NCBI RefSeq assembly: GCF_016907355.1
Contig: NZ_JAFBBW010000001.1
Span: 1,240,001 to 1,304,000 of the forward strand
Length of the DNA stretch: 64,000 bases
Reading direction: 5' to 3'
Source of the DNA: Agromyces aurantiacus
GTDB taxonomy: Bacteria > Actinomycetota > Actinomycetes > Actinomycetales > Microbacteriaceae
Made by a program: the position numbers and the translations under genes. The first letter of the stretch is position 1, and each line of letters opens with the position of its first letter. The notes under the pieces were generated by a model. The model made no database searches and was not told where the DNA came from. It was given only the letters and a program-made list of their open reading frames with translations. Below, in pieces: positions 43,785 to 54,230 of this stretch.

Positions 43785-44824
43785 CAGCTAGTTAGCACTT
43801 CGATTCGCTCGGCCAAGTCGGAAAACAGCTGGTGGAAGGAATCGATGCTCGCTTTTTGGGTGTCCCAGACGAAACCGCGACTCTCGGTATCTTCCTTCGT
43901 TAGCGCGAAGACCGGCTTTCGAGCCTGCTGGGAGTTGGTAACTAGGGAGTTGAAGTCCGGAATACTGATCAATCTCAGGGAACCATCCATACCTGCCTCC
44001 TTGTACTTAGCCTCAGGAAGCAGTAGGCCTGCAGTATCAAGGGCAGGCGCCAGAACGGTCTCCACCTCTTGGTCCAGTTCGTCGAAGTAGGCCCGAAACC
44101 CCTCGGTAGCCGTTCCGCTCTTCAGTCGGTACCGCTGGATTACCGTTCCGAGGAACTTCAGGTCGGGCTCCGGGAACGGGTAGTCAGCGCTGGTCAGCGC
44201 ATCGAGACGCGCAGCATTCTCGGCCCACCGGCTCCACCGCGGAAGAACCCGGGCTAGGGACTCCAGCGCCATGACGGAGAACACGTCCGGGCTCGCTGGG
44301 ACGATGAAGTAGTCTGCGGTGGCGACGAGGTTCTGGTTGATCGCCCCGAGACCCGGGCTCAGGTCGATAAGGACATAGTCCGCGCCATACTTTTCTGCGG
44401 TCTTGTCGAACAGAAAGCGGAAGCTCCCGGGAAGGTTCTTCAGAGCCTGCACGGATTCGGACAGCTGCTGAGCGATGCCGAGCGATACCTCATCCTCAGC
44501 CAGACCGACGTGGCCCGGAATTAGATAGAGGTTCTCGATTCCGTCCACCTCGACACAATCCACGGCTTCGAGCGGCTTCGGCCTCGAGGCGAACGCTGGC
44601 TCGAGTGCATCGCGCAGGTTACGTCCCGGGTTTTCCTGGTAGAAGACGTCTAGCGCGTCTTCCTTCTTGATGTCGAGAACCATGCCAGTCAAGTTGCACT
44701 GAGGATCGGCGTCGACCATCACCACCGTGTGGCCGCGTTCGGCAAGCATCCATCCGAGGTTGAAGGTGGTCGTTGTCTTACTAACGCCGCCCTTGTTGTT
44801 GAACATCGCAATCGTGATCGCCAC
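43784..44824 (-). CDS. ParA/Soj-type ATPase
   Basis: A 346-residue deviant-Walker ATPase: NNKGGVSKTT at 9-18 with both signature lysines (Lys11, Lys16), Walker A' VMVDADPQCNLTG, and YVLIDLSPGLGAINQNLVAT as Walker B. ParA proteins form ATP-dependent dimers that bind DNA or other scaffolds. No parB gene or centromere-like repeat is nearby; instead it is co-translated with a HEPN gene, which suggests an NTP-gated control role. GTG at 44824 follows AAAGGCGGAAG. Divergent from the Abi-like gene. Confidence 0.88.
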   Translation of the reverse strand: MAITIAMFNNKGGVSKTTTTFNLGWMLAERGHTVVMVDADPQCNLTGMVLDIKKEDALDVFYQENPGRNLRDALEPAFASRPKPLEAVDCVEVDGIENLYLIPGHVGLAEDEVSLGIAQQLSESVQALKNLPGSFRFLFDKTAEKYGADYVLIDLSPGLGAINQNLVATADYFIVPASPDVFSVMALESLARVLPRWSRWAENAARLDALTSADYPFPEPDLKFLGTVIQRYRLKSGTATEGFRAYFDELDQEVETVLAPALDTAGLLLPEAKYKEAGMDGSLRLISIPDFNSLVTNSQQARKPVFALTKEDTESRGFVWDTQKASIDSFHQLFSDLAERIEVLTS

Positions 44825-45123
44825 GCTTCCGCCTTTCGGTCTCTCGGCTCACCATAGTGGAGCACGACGACCTTCAGTCATGGTGCTTGGGTTGTGGAAA
44901 TCTGCCGCTGTCTTGCAGTCTCAACGGGACCAGCCGCTCCCCGCCGCCACCCTGTTCTCGAGGCTCTCGCGACCGCTCGGTGCTGTCCAATGAGGTCGCT
45001 GTCAATCCAAACCAAGAGCAACGCAGCGGAGCGCAGTCGTCCCGTCTTCTGCCTTCTACGCGCCGCCGAAGCCGACCGGCTCGCGCGCAACAACGGCGTC
45101 CGTGTCTACGAAAGAATGGCAGC

Positions 45124-45939
45124 ATGGCATGGTTTCCTCCCAACGTCGATCCCGTTGAGCACTCGGCGCTCGTCCCGGGCATCCCGCCCTGGGTCGAGGT
45201 ATCCGTCCTGCAGTGGGTGACGGACCGGATCGTCGACCGACGCAACGGCTCGATACGGCCCGATTTCCTAGCCGCTTGGGACGTTGCGATGAGGAATCAC
45301 CCGCCCCACCAACCCCAGTTCGCCAATCACCGCCCGGAACACTTCTGGGAGCGTTTGGACGAGGCCGAGCGACTCGCGCTCCTTGACTTCCTGCTATTTG
45401 TCACGTCTGCCGATAATGGCGAACGACTCGAAGCGCTTCTGCGAGCAGGCGGCTCGGAGTGGCGCGTTGGTAGACGAACTGGCAATGCAGGGCTGGAGAG
45501 ACGCGTCCCGCAGGGTGTCGTTGACGCGGCCGAGGCAGTCATGGCGACTTCTTCGACGGCGGGTGCCCTCCTGTCCGAGGCTTGGCACGCCGCCTTCGGC
45601 AGGAGCCCGAACCCCGAGGAGGCATACGAGAAGGCCATCAAGGCTGTCGAAGAGGCCGGAGCGAGTGTGGTCTCGCCCAGGAATGGGCGCGCGACGCTGG
45701 GCACGATGATTCGTGACATGGAAAGTCAAGGCAATTGGGTCCTTCCGCTCTCGACGTCGGAATCGACGGTGCCAGTGGCAATGGCGCGCGGGCTCTGGCA
45801 GGGGCAGGAGTCTCGCCACGGTGGGAACGGATACCGCACCCCGACGCCGGAGGAAGCGGAGGCTGCCGTGCTCCTAGCGGTGCCACTAGTGCAGTGGTTT
45901 TCATCAGGGGCGCTCCAGCGGCGACCAATCACTCCTTAG
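45124..45939 (+). CDS. Abi_C/HEPN-like protein, possible abortive-infection factor
   Basis: A 271-residue protein. The N-terminal 130 residues are helical and of unknown family. The C-terminal part (140-265) resembles abortive-infection C-terminal (Abi_C-like) domains: LLSEAWHAAFGRSPNPEEAY, AIKAVEEAGASVVSP, ARGLWQGQESRHGG (Arg231-His232-Gly233) and EEAEAAVLLAVPLVQWFSSG. ATG at 45124 is preferred (GAAAG upstream); the frame is open further 5' but with poor composition. Divergent from ParA-HEPN across about 300 bp of low-G+C DNA. Domain assignment by motif memory only. Confidence 0.68.
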   Translation: MAWFPPNVDPVEHSALVPGIPPWVEVSVLQWVTDRIVDRRNGSIRPDFLAAWDVAMRNHPPHQPQFANHRPEHFWERLDEAERLALLDFLLFVTSADNGERLEALLRAGGSEWRVGRRTGNAGLERRVPQGVVDAAEAVMATSSTAGALLSEAWHAAFGRSPNPEEAYEKAIKAVEEAGASVVSPRNGRATLGTMIRDMESQGNWVLPLSTSESTVPVAMARGLWQGQESRHGGNGYRTPTPEEAEAAVLLAVPLVQWFSSGALQRRPITP

Positions 45940-46099
45940 CGAAGCGCTCAAGCCTTCGAACTGCAGGCACGGAGAGCAGTTCGCGAGTGCCGAGTTTCGA
46001 TATGGAGACTGGTACCCGACGCCGTTGGGGAGCAGACCCCATGGGCGTTAAGGCTCCGCCGATTGATGCAGGGAATACCGCCGTCTCGGCGACGTTGAA

Positions 46100-46120
46100 C
46101 TTGAGCGTACCCAACTCAAG
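46100..46120. promoter_or_regulatory. HAIR element (HspR operator) upstream of clp ATPase
   Basis: CTTGAGC-N7-ACTCAAG differs at one base from the HAIR consensus CTTGAGT-N7-ACTCAAG, which HspR binds in Streptomyces and mycobacteria. It ends 20 bases before the GTG start and so overlaps the expected promoter or leader. Predicts heat-shock induction. Confidence 0.85.
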
Positions 46121-46139
46121 TTCCCCCAGGAGGACCTAG

Positions 46140-48764
<2,625 letters not shown>

Positions 48765-48795
48765 CCCCACCCACCCCGCACGCCCGCGTCTTCGC

Positions 48796-48839
48796 GCAGA
48801 AACGGTGCCTCCGCCTCCGGCGGAAGGCACCGTTTCTGC
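48796..48839. repeat. palindromic element, family 2 copy A
   Basis: GCAGAAACGGTGCCTCCGCC pairs with GGCGGAAGGCACCGTTTCTG, a near-perfect 20-bp stem with a 3-base loop, 31 bases after the Clp stop. It may end that transcript. A degenerate relative lies at 53211-53254. Confidence 0.75.
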
Positions 48840-48945
48840 ACGAGATCCGGGCACCACAGCGGGGTTCTTCGCAGGAGAGGTCGTCGCGGTGGGGCGGTCG
48901 GACGCATGCTCGGAGCGTGCACCCCGACGCCGCGGTCTCGAAGGA

Positions 48946-49596
48946 TCACAGCACCGCGAACAGTGCGCCGAGCGCGAGGTACGCACCGACGAACGACGCG
49001 GCCGTCACCGCGGCGGCCGAGATGATCACCATCGTCGAGCGGATGTCGCGGAGCCGGCGCGCGGCGACGACGAAGACGAGCACGCCGCCGAGGACGATCG
49101 ACGCCCACCAGAACACCGGGCTCGTCGTCGCAGCGACGACGGTCAGCCCGTAGACGCCCTCGCCGATCAGGACGCCGGCGAGCAGCCCACCACCGACGGC
49201 GGCCGCCATCCGCCCTCGGCGGAGCGCGAAGGCCGCCGCACCGATGACGGGGCCGGCGAGCACTCCGATGACCGCCCAGGTCGTCGGGTCGAAGGGGAAG
49301 CCGCGCAGCGTCGACACGACCGCGTAGCCCAAGGTCAGCGCGACGAACGAAACCACGCCCGCCGGAATGGCCTCGCGGAACGAACGTGCGGTGGAGAACA
49401 CGAGCAGCGCGGTCGGCGCGGTCCACCCGGCCGTGGAGTTGGCGAGGGACGCGGCGTCCTCGGGCAGGAACGTCTGCCCGACCGAGGTCAGGCCGCCGAG
49501 TGCGAAGGCGATCGCGGCGACGAAGAGGATGCGCGCCGCGGACGGTGCGATCGGCACGCGGAACGAGGTCACGGGAACGAGCGCGGAGTCGGTCAC
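48946..49596 (-). CDS. multi-pass membrane protein (DUF6518-like)
   Basis: A 216-residue hydrophobic protein with six or seven transmembrane segments (ILFVAAIAFALGGLTSVGQT, WAVIGVLAGPVIGAAAFALR, SIVLGGVLVFVVAARRLRDI and others) and a pattern typical of actinobacterial DUF6518 proteins of unknown function. GTG at 49596. It converges with the Clp gene. Confidence 0.75.
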   Translation of the reverse strand: MTDSALVPVTSFRVPIAPSAARILFVAAIAFALGGLTSVGQTFLPEDAASLANSTAGWTAPTALLVFSTARSFREAIPAGVVSFVALTLGYAVVSTLRGFPFDPTTWAVIGVLAGPVIGAAAFALRRGRMAAAVGGGLLAGVLIGEGVYGLTVVAATTSPVFWWASIVLGGVLVFVVAARRLRDIRSTMVIISAAAVTAASFVGAYLALGALFAVL

Positions 49597-49673
49597 CGTG
49601 CCATCCTCACCGCCACCGCGGGCTCCGCGGGTCGCGCCGAGGCGAAGTCATCCTCGAGGGGGACCCCGGTGCC

Positions 49674-49724
49674 GACGGTTGTTGCGGGTGCGGCCCATCC
49701 GACACCCGCAACAACAGTCCAAAC
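49674..49724. repeat. palindromic element, family 3 copy B; terminator-like
   Basis: GTTGTTGCGGGTG and CACCCGCAACAAC are perfect 13-base arms around a 12-base loop, 19 bases beyond the matrixin stop codon on the minus strand. It is homologous, flanks included, to the element at 29237-29286. A terminator for the matrixin transcript is likely. Confidence 0.7.
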
Positions 49725-49733
49725 CAGCGGCGT

Positions 49734-51020
49734 TCAGTTCGCCGTGATGAACGCCTGGGAGTACGCGTTGCCGTACTTCTTGGTGTCACCGTTCGTCGGC
49801 CAGGTGCGCCCGGTGCCGATCGAGTAGGCGTGCGCCGCCGTGAGCCGGCCCCACGTCCGCGCCTGGTAGGTGTCGTGGAATGTCGCCGTGCCGATGTTGG
49901 TGTACGCGCCCACGGTCGGGATCGGAGCCACGCCGTCGACCTCGCCGCGTCGAACGACGAGGTACATGATCGCGTCGACGTCGTGGCCGGCGCCCTGGTT
50001 CCACGCGATCGACCGCGCAGAGAGCCGCTTGATGCCATCCTGGCTGCCCCACGGCGCGGTCACGGTGTAGTCGACGATGGACTCGATGCTCGTCTCGTCG
50101 TCCTGTTCGCGGATCGGCGCGTTCAGCCCCGACCGATTCGCGAGGAACGTGCCACCGCCGACGACGTACCAACGGTTGCCGACGCGATCGAGCGGCCGTA
50201 GGTACCCGAACCAGAGGGCGTAGCCCTTGGCGTTGCGCGCCTGGTCCCAGGCGTACCCCGACATCAGCGCGACCGACTCGCCCTGCCGCTCGCCCCAGGC
50301 GGCGGCGGTCAGCGTCTGGAAGCCGGTGCTGTTCGTGTGGCCGACAGCGAAGCTCGACCCCACGATCGCATAGCCCGCGGTCGACTCCGGTGGTGGTGCG
50401 GCCGCGAACGGGTTGCCGTAGAGCTGCTCGAGCGCCTGCACATCGACGTTCTGCAGGCTCTGGTCGTGCAGGAAGTACAGCATCGAGCCGTTCAGCTCGG
50501 ACACCGCCGACTGCATGATCGAGTTCGTGTCCTCGTTGTGCGCGAGGCCCAGCGCATGGCCGATCTCGTGCACCGCGACCGCGGCGAGGTTCTGCACCGT
50601 GGAGTTCTGGATCGCCTTGGTGATGAACCAGAGCACCGGGTTGACCATGGTGCCCGGCGCGTCATGCGCCTCCTTGTTCCAGTTGATCCCATCGCTGAAC
50701 ATGATCCGGCGCTGCGCCTGATTCAGGTCCTCACCGTAGGTCGTGATGGCGATCGCCTTCGGATTGGCCTTCACCCAGTCGGCCCCCGCGTAGTCGGCGA
50801 GATCGCCGAACGCCAGCGAGATGATCCAGTCGTCGCCGGATGTCTCATCGAAGTCGAAGTTCGAGACGGCCTCCCATCTCGCGAACGCCGTCGCGATGAT
50901 CTGCGCGACGTCGCCCGGGCTCAGCGCCGGCTGCTTGCCGGGCGCGTTCATGATCCGAAATTTCACCGTCCCGCCAGACCTGCTGAGCGGGCTCAGCTGC
51001 TGGGTCTCGTCGTTGGACAT
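49734..51020 (-). CDS. matrixin-type zinc metalloprotease
   Basis: A 428-residue protein. Residues 20-200 form a metzincin catalytic domain with the zinc motif HEIGHALGLAH (151-161) and the Met-turn SIMQ (Met169), the M10A matrixin pattern. The C-terminal half (220-428) is beta-rich with repeated aromatic strands, perhaps a propeller or carbohydrate-binding region. No signal peptide or propeptide cysteine switch is visible, so it may be released by an unusual route or act inside the cell. ATG at 51020. Confidence 0.88.
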   Translation of the reverse strand: MSNDETQQLSPLSRSGGTVKFRIMNAPGKQPALSPGDVAQIIATAFARWEAVSNFDFDETSGDDWIISLAFGDLADYAGADWVKANPKAIAITTYGEDLNQAQRRIMFSDGINWNKEAHDAPGTMVNPVLWFITKAIQNSTVQNLAAVAVHEIGHALGLAHNEDTNSIMQSAVSELNGSMLYFLHDQSLQNVDVQALEQLYGNPFAAAPPPESTAGYAIVGSSFAVGHTNSTGFQTLTAAAWGERQGESVALMSGYAWDQARNAKGYALWFGYLRPLDRVGNRWYVVGGGTFLANRSGLNAPIREQDDETSIESIVDYTVTAPWGSQDGIKRLSARSIAWNQGAGHDVDAIMYLVVRRGEVDGVAPIPTVGAYTNIGTATFHDTYQARTWGRLTAAHAYSIGTGRTWPTNGDTKKYGNAYSQAFITAN

Positions 51021-51541
51021 GATGGTTCCCCGCTTCCACGGTCGTCGAACCGTCGGTGAGGGTGTGGTCCGACGTTCCCGAATCTCGTCGTGATCCCCTT
51101 GGGAGCCGAGGCGTCCCCCTCGCCACGGCTCGACCGGTCAGCGCCCACAAGGCGGCGTCCCGGCATCCGCACTCTAGCCCTGCCGCGATTGGGGCGACGC
51201 CCCCTCTTCGGGTGCACTGGCGAATGACCGGTGACGGCGCGTCGATCGGGACGATGAACGCGAACGGGCTGATCGTCACCGCTCCGATCAAGCCTGCGGA
51301 ATCATCCAGCCGCAGCATCTGCACGTTGGAGGGGTCGACGAACCTCGGCACCGGATCGCCGGTGGCACAAGGGGCCCGGCTTCCGGCGCCCGCGGTCGAC
51401 GCGAGGCGGTCGACGCGCTCGGCGCCGTCGTCGCCGCGGGGCGCGAATGAGGCCGCCTTCCGAGTGACCATCGTCCCGTCGGCGGGCCGGCCGAGCCCGG
51501 TACGCTGGCCCGACGGTTCGATCGAAGCTTGGGGGAGCGCG
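51021..51541. other. gap without a recognisable gene
   Basis: About 520 bases between the divergent matrixin and membrane-anchored protein genes. Open frames exist on both strands, but none has a ribosome site with protein-like composition. GGGGGAG just before 51542 is the ribosome site of the next gene. No strong palindrome was seen. Confidence 0.5.
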
Positions 51542-52393
51542 ATGGACACCGAGGGCGGCCCGAACCCGCGCTCGCAGTCAGAGACGCAGTCGCGTCATCC
51601 GGCGGCGCCGCCGCCCGGGAAGCGCTGGTGGCTCGTCGGCTTGGGCGCGATCGCCACGGCGTTCCTCGCCGCGGTCGGCACCTGGCTGTTCTCGCTCGTG
51701 CGCCCCATCCTCGACGAGCCGTTCGAGCGCGCGCTCGAGGTGAACGTCGACGATTCCGAGCAGGAGTGCGACAGTTACTCGCTGCCTGCGGCGCTCCTCG
51801 ACGACGTCCCGGCGACCGCCGTCGAGGGTGGAAGTCCAGCGCAGGTCGCGAGCTTCGATGGCCGATGGATCGTCGACCACGGCGGGCTTCCGACGGTGTC
51901 ACAGACGATCGACGTGGATCGCACCCTCGAGCTCACCCTCCACGGGAGCGGCGATGAGACGGTGGTCGTCCACGGCATCGACGTGGTCGACTTCGAGCCG
52001 CTCGCGGTCGACGACGAGATGGCCGTGATCCACGAGTGCCGTCCGCGCGGTGGCGGCGACATGGGCGGCATGATGGATGTCTCGGCGCTCGCCGTCGACT
52101 TCGCCGGGCAGCCGCCCGTCCTCGAGCTGACGGATCCCGAGCTGCGCTTCCCCTATCAGGTGTCCAAGGACGACCCCGAGGGGTTCGACATCCTCATCGC
52201 CGACAATGGCACCGGCGACGAGGAAGCGTGCTTCTGCCGCTGGAACCTCGGCGTGTCGTGGAGCGCCGGCGAAGACACCGAGCAGACGGTGATCGAAGGC
52301 GACTCGATCGGGGTGGCGACCGGCATCCCGTTGGACGCCTGGCCGGACTACTGGTTCGTCGACGGCGAATGGACCACCGAGGTTCCCGGCTGA
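51542..52393 (+). CDS. membrane-anchored extracytoplasmic hypothetical protein
   Basis: A 283-residue protein with a cytoplasmic Pro-rich start, one transmembrane segment at about 29-51 (WWLVGLGAIATAFLAAVGTW) and an acidic, beta-rich exterior domain. It has four Cys (QECDSY, IHECRP, EACFCRW), which could form two disulfides. No family recognised. ATG at 51542 with GGGGGAG upstream; longer open frame upstream is not supported. Confidence 0.75.
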   Translation: MDTEGGPNPRSQSETQSRHPAAPPPGKRWWLVGLGAIATAFLAAVGTWLFSLVRPILDEPFERALEVNVDDSEQECDSYSLPAALLDDVPATAVEGGSPAQVASFDGRWIVDHGGLPTVSQTIDVDRTLELTLHGSGDETVVVHGIDVVDFEPLAVDDEMAVIHECRPRGGGDMGGMMDVSALAVDFAGQPPVLELTDPELRFPYQVSKDDPEGFDILIADNGTGDEEACFCRWNLGVSWSAGEDTEQTVIEGDSIGVATGIPLDAWPDYWFVDGEWTTEVPG

Positions 52394-52398
52394 GCGCG

Positions 52399-52662
52399 TC
52401 AGCCGTTCGACGAGACGTACAGGCCGCCCCAGATCAGGAAGAACATCGCGGCGAGGCCGCCCAGCGCGACGGCGATCCATCCGATGATGACGGCGGCCAG
52501 GGCGAGGCCGTGGCCGCGCTCGCCGGTGCGCTTGATCTGCGACAGGGCGATGTGGCCGAAGATCAGGCCGAGGATCACCGTGAACCACACGGTGATGAAG
52601 GCGACGATCGCCCAGACGTTCCAGCGATCGGTCTGCGGGGTGGTGGCGGCGGGAGCGGTCAT
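52399..52662 (-). CDS. DUF4190 membrane protein
   Basis: An 87-residue protein with two or three transmembrane segments: WNVWAIVAFITVWFTVILGL, the conserved IFGHIALSQIKRTGERG loop and LAAVIIGWIAVALGGLAAMF. This is the DUF4190 signature, common in actinobacteria and of unknown function. ATG at 52662. Converges with the preceding gene. Confidence 0.85.
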   Translation of the reverse strand: MTAPAATTPQTDRWNVWAIVAFITVWFTVILGLIFGHIALSQIKRTGERGHGLALAAVIIGWIAVALGGLAAMFFLIWGGLYVSSNG

Positions 52663-52729
52663 GGCGGGAGGTTAGCCCGCGCGGCGCGCGGACCTGCGGG
52701 ACGAATGGCCCGGCGATCCGGCGCGGCCG

Positions 52730-53107
52730 CTACGCCCCCGCGGCCCGGAACACCTCGGTGCGGGCGACGACCCGGTCGCGCTCGGCGGCGAGCTCGAGCC
52801 GCCTCGGGTCGGCGAGGTAGGCCTCGAGGCTCGCCTCGCTCGGCACCGCATACAGGTGCACCTCGACGGGGTGGTCGGGTCCGCGGTCGATCCGCGCGCG
52901 ATGGAGCACCTCGATGCCGTGCTCGGGCAGCAGGTCGAGCACGCGGTCCTCGTACACGGCCAGCTCGTCGGCGAGCCCGGGGCGTGCCCAGAGCAAGCTG
53001 CAGAGCGTGAACCCCGCAGGCGCCGCCGCGGCGACGGACGGCTCGGGCTCGCGCCCACGCTCGGGTCGTGGCTCGGGCTCGGACCGCGTGTGCTCGTCGT
53101 TCCTCAT
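52730..53107 (-). CDS. small dimeric alpha/beta-barrel-like protein
   Basis: A 125-residue protein. After a 32-residue Arg/Glu/Pro-rich disordered start, residues 33-125 (FTLCSLLWARPGLADELAVY, EVLHRARIDRG, VEVHLYAVPSEASLEAYLAD) match the ferredoxin-like dimeric barrel of DUF1330-type proteins. ATG at 53107; the true start could be shorter because the N-terminus is low complexity. Function unknown. Confidence 0.7.
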   Translation of the reverse strand: MRNDEHTRSEPEPRPERGREPEPSVAAAAPAGFTLCSLLWARPGLADELAVYEDRVLDLLPEHGIEVLHRARIDRGPDHPVEVHLYAVPSEASLEAYLADPRRLELAAERDRVVARTEVFRAAGA

Positions 53108-53210
53108 CGACCCCGTCCATCCGAATCGCTCGAAACGATTCTCGCAGCCGCCGCACAGGGCCGCCGCCGACACCCGGGTCTCACCGTCCCGCTCCCTCCC
53201 GCCCTGTTCG

Positions 53211-53254
53211 TGCAGAAACGGTGCCTTCGGCCGGAGCGAAAGCACCGTTTGCAC
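53211..53254. repeat. palindromic element, family 2 copy B (degenerate)
   Basis: TGCAGAAACGGTGCCTTCGG and GAAAGCACCGTTTGCA retain the outer arms of the 48796-48839 element, but the right arm has lost the CT of TTTCTGC. It lies upstream of the first cluster of 46-bp palindromes. Confidence 0.6.
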
Positions 53255-53287
53255 ACGAGAGCGACGGGCCAGACCCGTGGGGGCTCG

Positions 53288-53603
53288 CGAGTCCCCGGTT
53301 GGTGCGGGTGCACCCGCCGGAACCCGGGACTCGGGATCGAGTGCGGTGGTGCTGGGGTGCGCGGGGGCTCGCGAGTCCCGGGTTGGTGCGGGTGCACCCG
53401 CCGGAACCCGGGATTCGGGAGTGCGGTGGGTCGCGCGGGGTGGTGCCGGGTGCGTGCCGGATCGCGAGTCCCGGGTTGGTGCGGGTGGACCCGCCGGAAC
53501 CCGGGATTTGGAGTGCGGTGGGTCGAGCGGGGTGACGCTGGCGTGCGTGGCGGCTCGCGAGTCCCGGGTTGGTGCGGGTGCACCCGCCGTAACCCGGGAT
53601 TTC
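53288..53603. repeat. cluster 1 of 46-bp palindromic elements (4 copies)
   Basis: Copies at 53288, 53372, 53465 and 53558, each about 46 bp: CGAGTCCCGGGTT, then GCGGGTGCACCCGC, then GAACCCGGGATTCG. The inner 14-mer is a perfect palindrome and the outer arms pair with G-T wobbles. Starts are 84, 93 and 93 bases apart, and the spacers are related (each contains GAGTGCGGTGG), so this is a higher-order tandem array. It lies between the barrel protein gene and the flavodoxin 3' end. Confidence 0.9.
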
Positions 53604-53614
53604 GGGGCGGCGGG

Positions 53615-54157
53615 TCAGCCCTGAGCGGATGGCGCGGCCGCCAGCGCGTCGGCGATCGAGCCCGCCCACGCGTCGACCGCGTCCCACTCGCGGAAGTCGC
53701 CCTCGGGCATGATGTCGCGCAGCGCCGGCATCCACACGATCATGCGGTCGGCGCCGCGGATCTTGTCGTGGTGGTACGCGCCGCGGAACACCTGCGTGCC
53801 GCGCGGATGCACGAGCTCCTCGTATTTCGCGAACTGCTTGGGCTCGGCGCCCTTCAGCACGTCGTTGCCGTCCTTGTCGACCTTCTCCGTGCCGAGCGGG
53901 CCGCTCGCGAACAGCCAGGTCGGCTTCGCCGCCAGCTCCTCGGCGTTGCGCTCGACGAACCTGCGCGCCGGCTTGCGCCAGTTGAACTCGTACGTCGCCG
54001 AGCCTACGACGTAGGCGTCGTATCCGGATGACTCGTCGAGTTCCTTGGCGTCCATGACGTCAACCTCGAGCCCGCGTTCGCCCAGGCGCTTCCCGATGCG
54101 CCGCGCGATGCCCTCGGTCGCGCCGTACTTGCTCGCGTAGGCGACCAGCACCCTCAT
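53615..54157 (-). CDS. flavodoxin domain protein (protoporphyrinogen-oxidase/menaquinone-type)
   Basis: A 180-residue flavodoxin. The FMN phosphate loop is VAYASKYGATEGIARRIG, with SATYEFNWRKPARRFVE next to the flavin. It resembles the HemG/flavodoxin-like proteins of actinobacteria, which shuttle electrons between quinones and small substrates. ATG at 54157 follows AAGGGGG. Precise partner unknown. Confidence 0.9.
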   Translation of the reverse strand: MRVLVAYASKYGATEGIARRIGKRLGERGLEVDVMDAKELDESSGYDAYVVGSATYEFNWRKPARRFVERNAEELAAKPTWLFASGPLGTEKVDKDGNDVLKGAEPKQFAKYEELVHPRGTQVFRGAYHHDKIRGADRMIVWMPALRDIMPEGDFREWDAVDAWAGSIADALAAAPSAQG

Positions 54158-54230
54158 CGCGATCCCCCTTCGTCGCGTCCCCCGGATGTCGCACGCTACG
54201 CCGGGGGCATGACGCCGTCAGAGTCCAAGG

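Noticed and set aside
43784..44824. Plasmid or chromosome partition locus
   Set aside because: The ATPase is ParA-like, but there is no ParB-like gene or iterated parS/centromere sequence; the partner gene is HEPN.
45929..46114. 61-residue minus-strand frame between the Abi-like gene and the HAIR element
   Set aside because: It starts with TTG inside the HAIR element, has no ribosome site, and runs antisense into the 3' end of the Abi-like gene.
51056..51541. N-terminal extension of the protein starting at 51542
   Set aside because: The open frame is present, but the extension is Pro/Arg/Ser-rich, lacks a transmembrane or domain signal, and a clear GGGGGAG site precedes the ATG at 51542.
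52672..53254. Alternative frames with repeated Arg/Gly residues across 52.7-53.2 kb
   Set aside because: They follow the GC-rich repeats rather than any codon structure; only the minus-strand frame ending at 52730 resembles a known fold.
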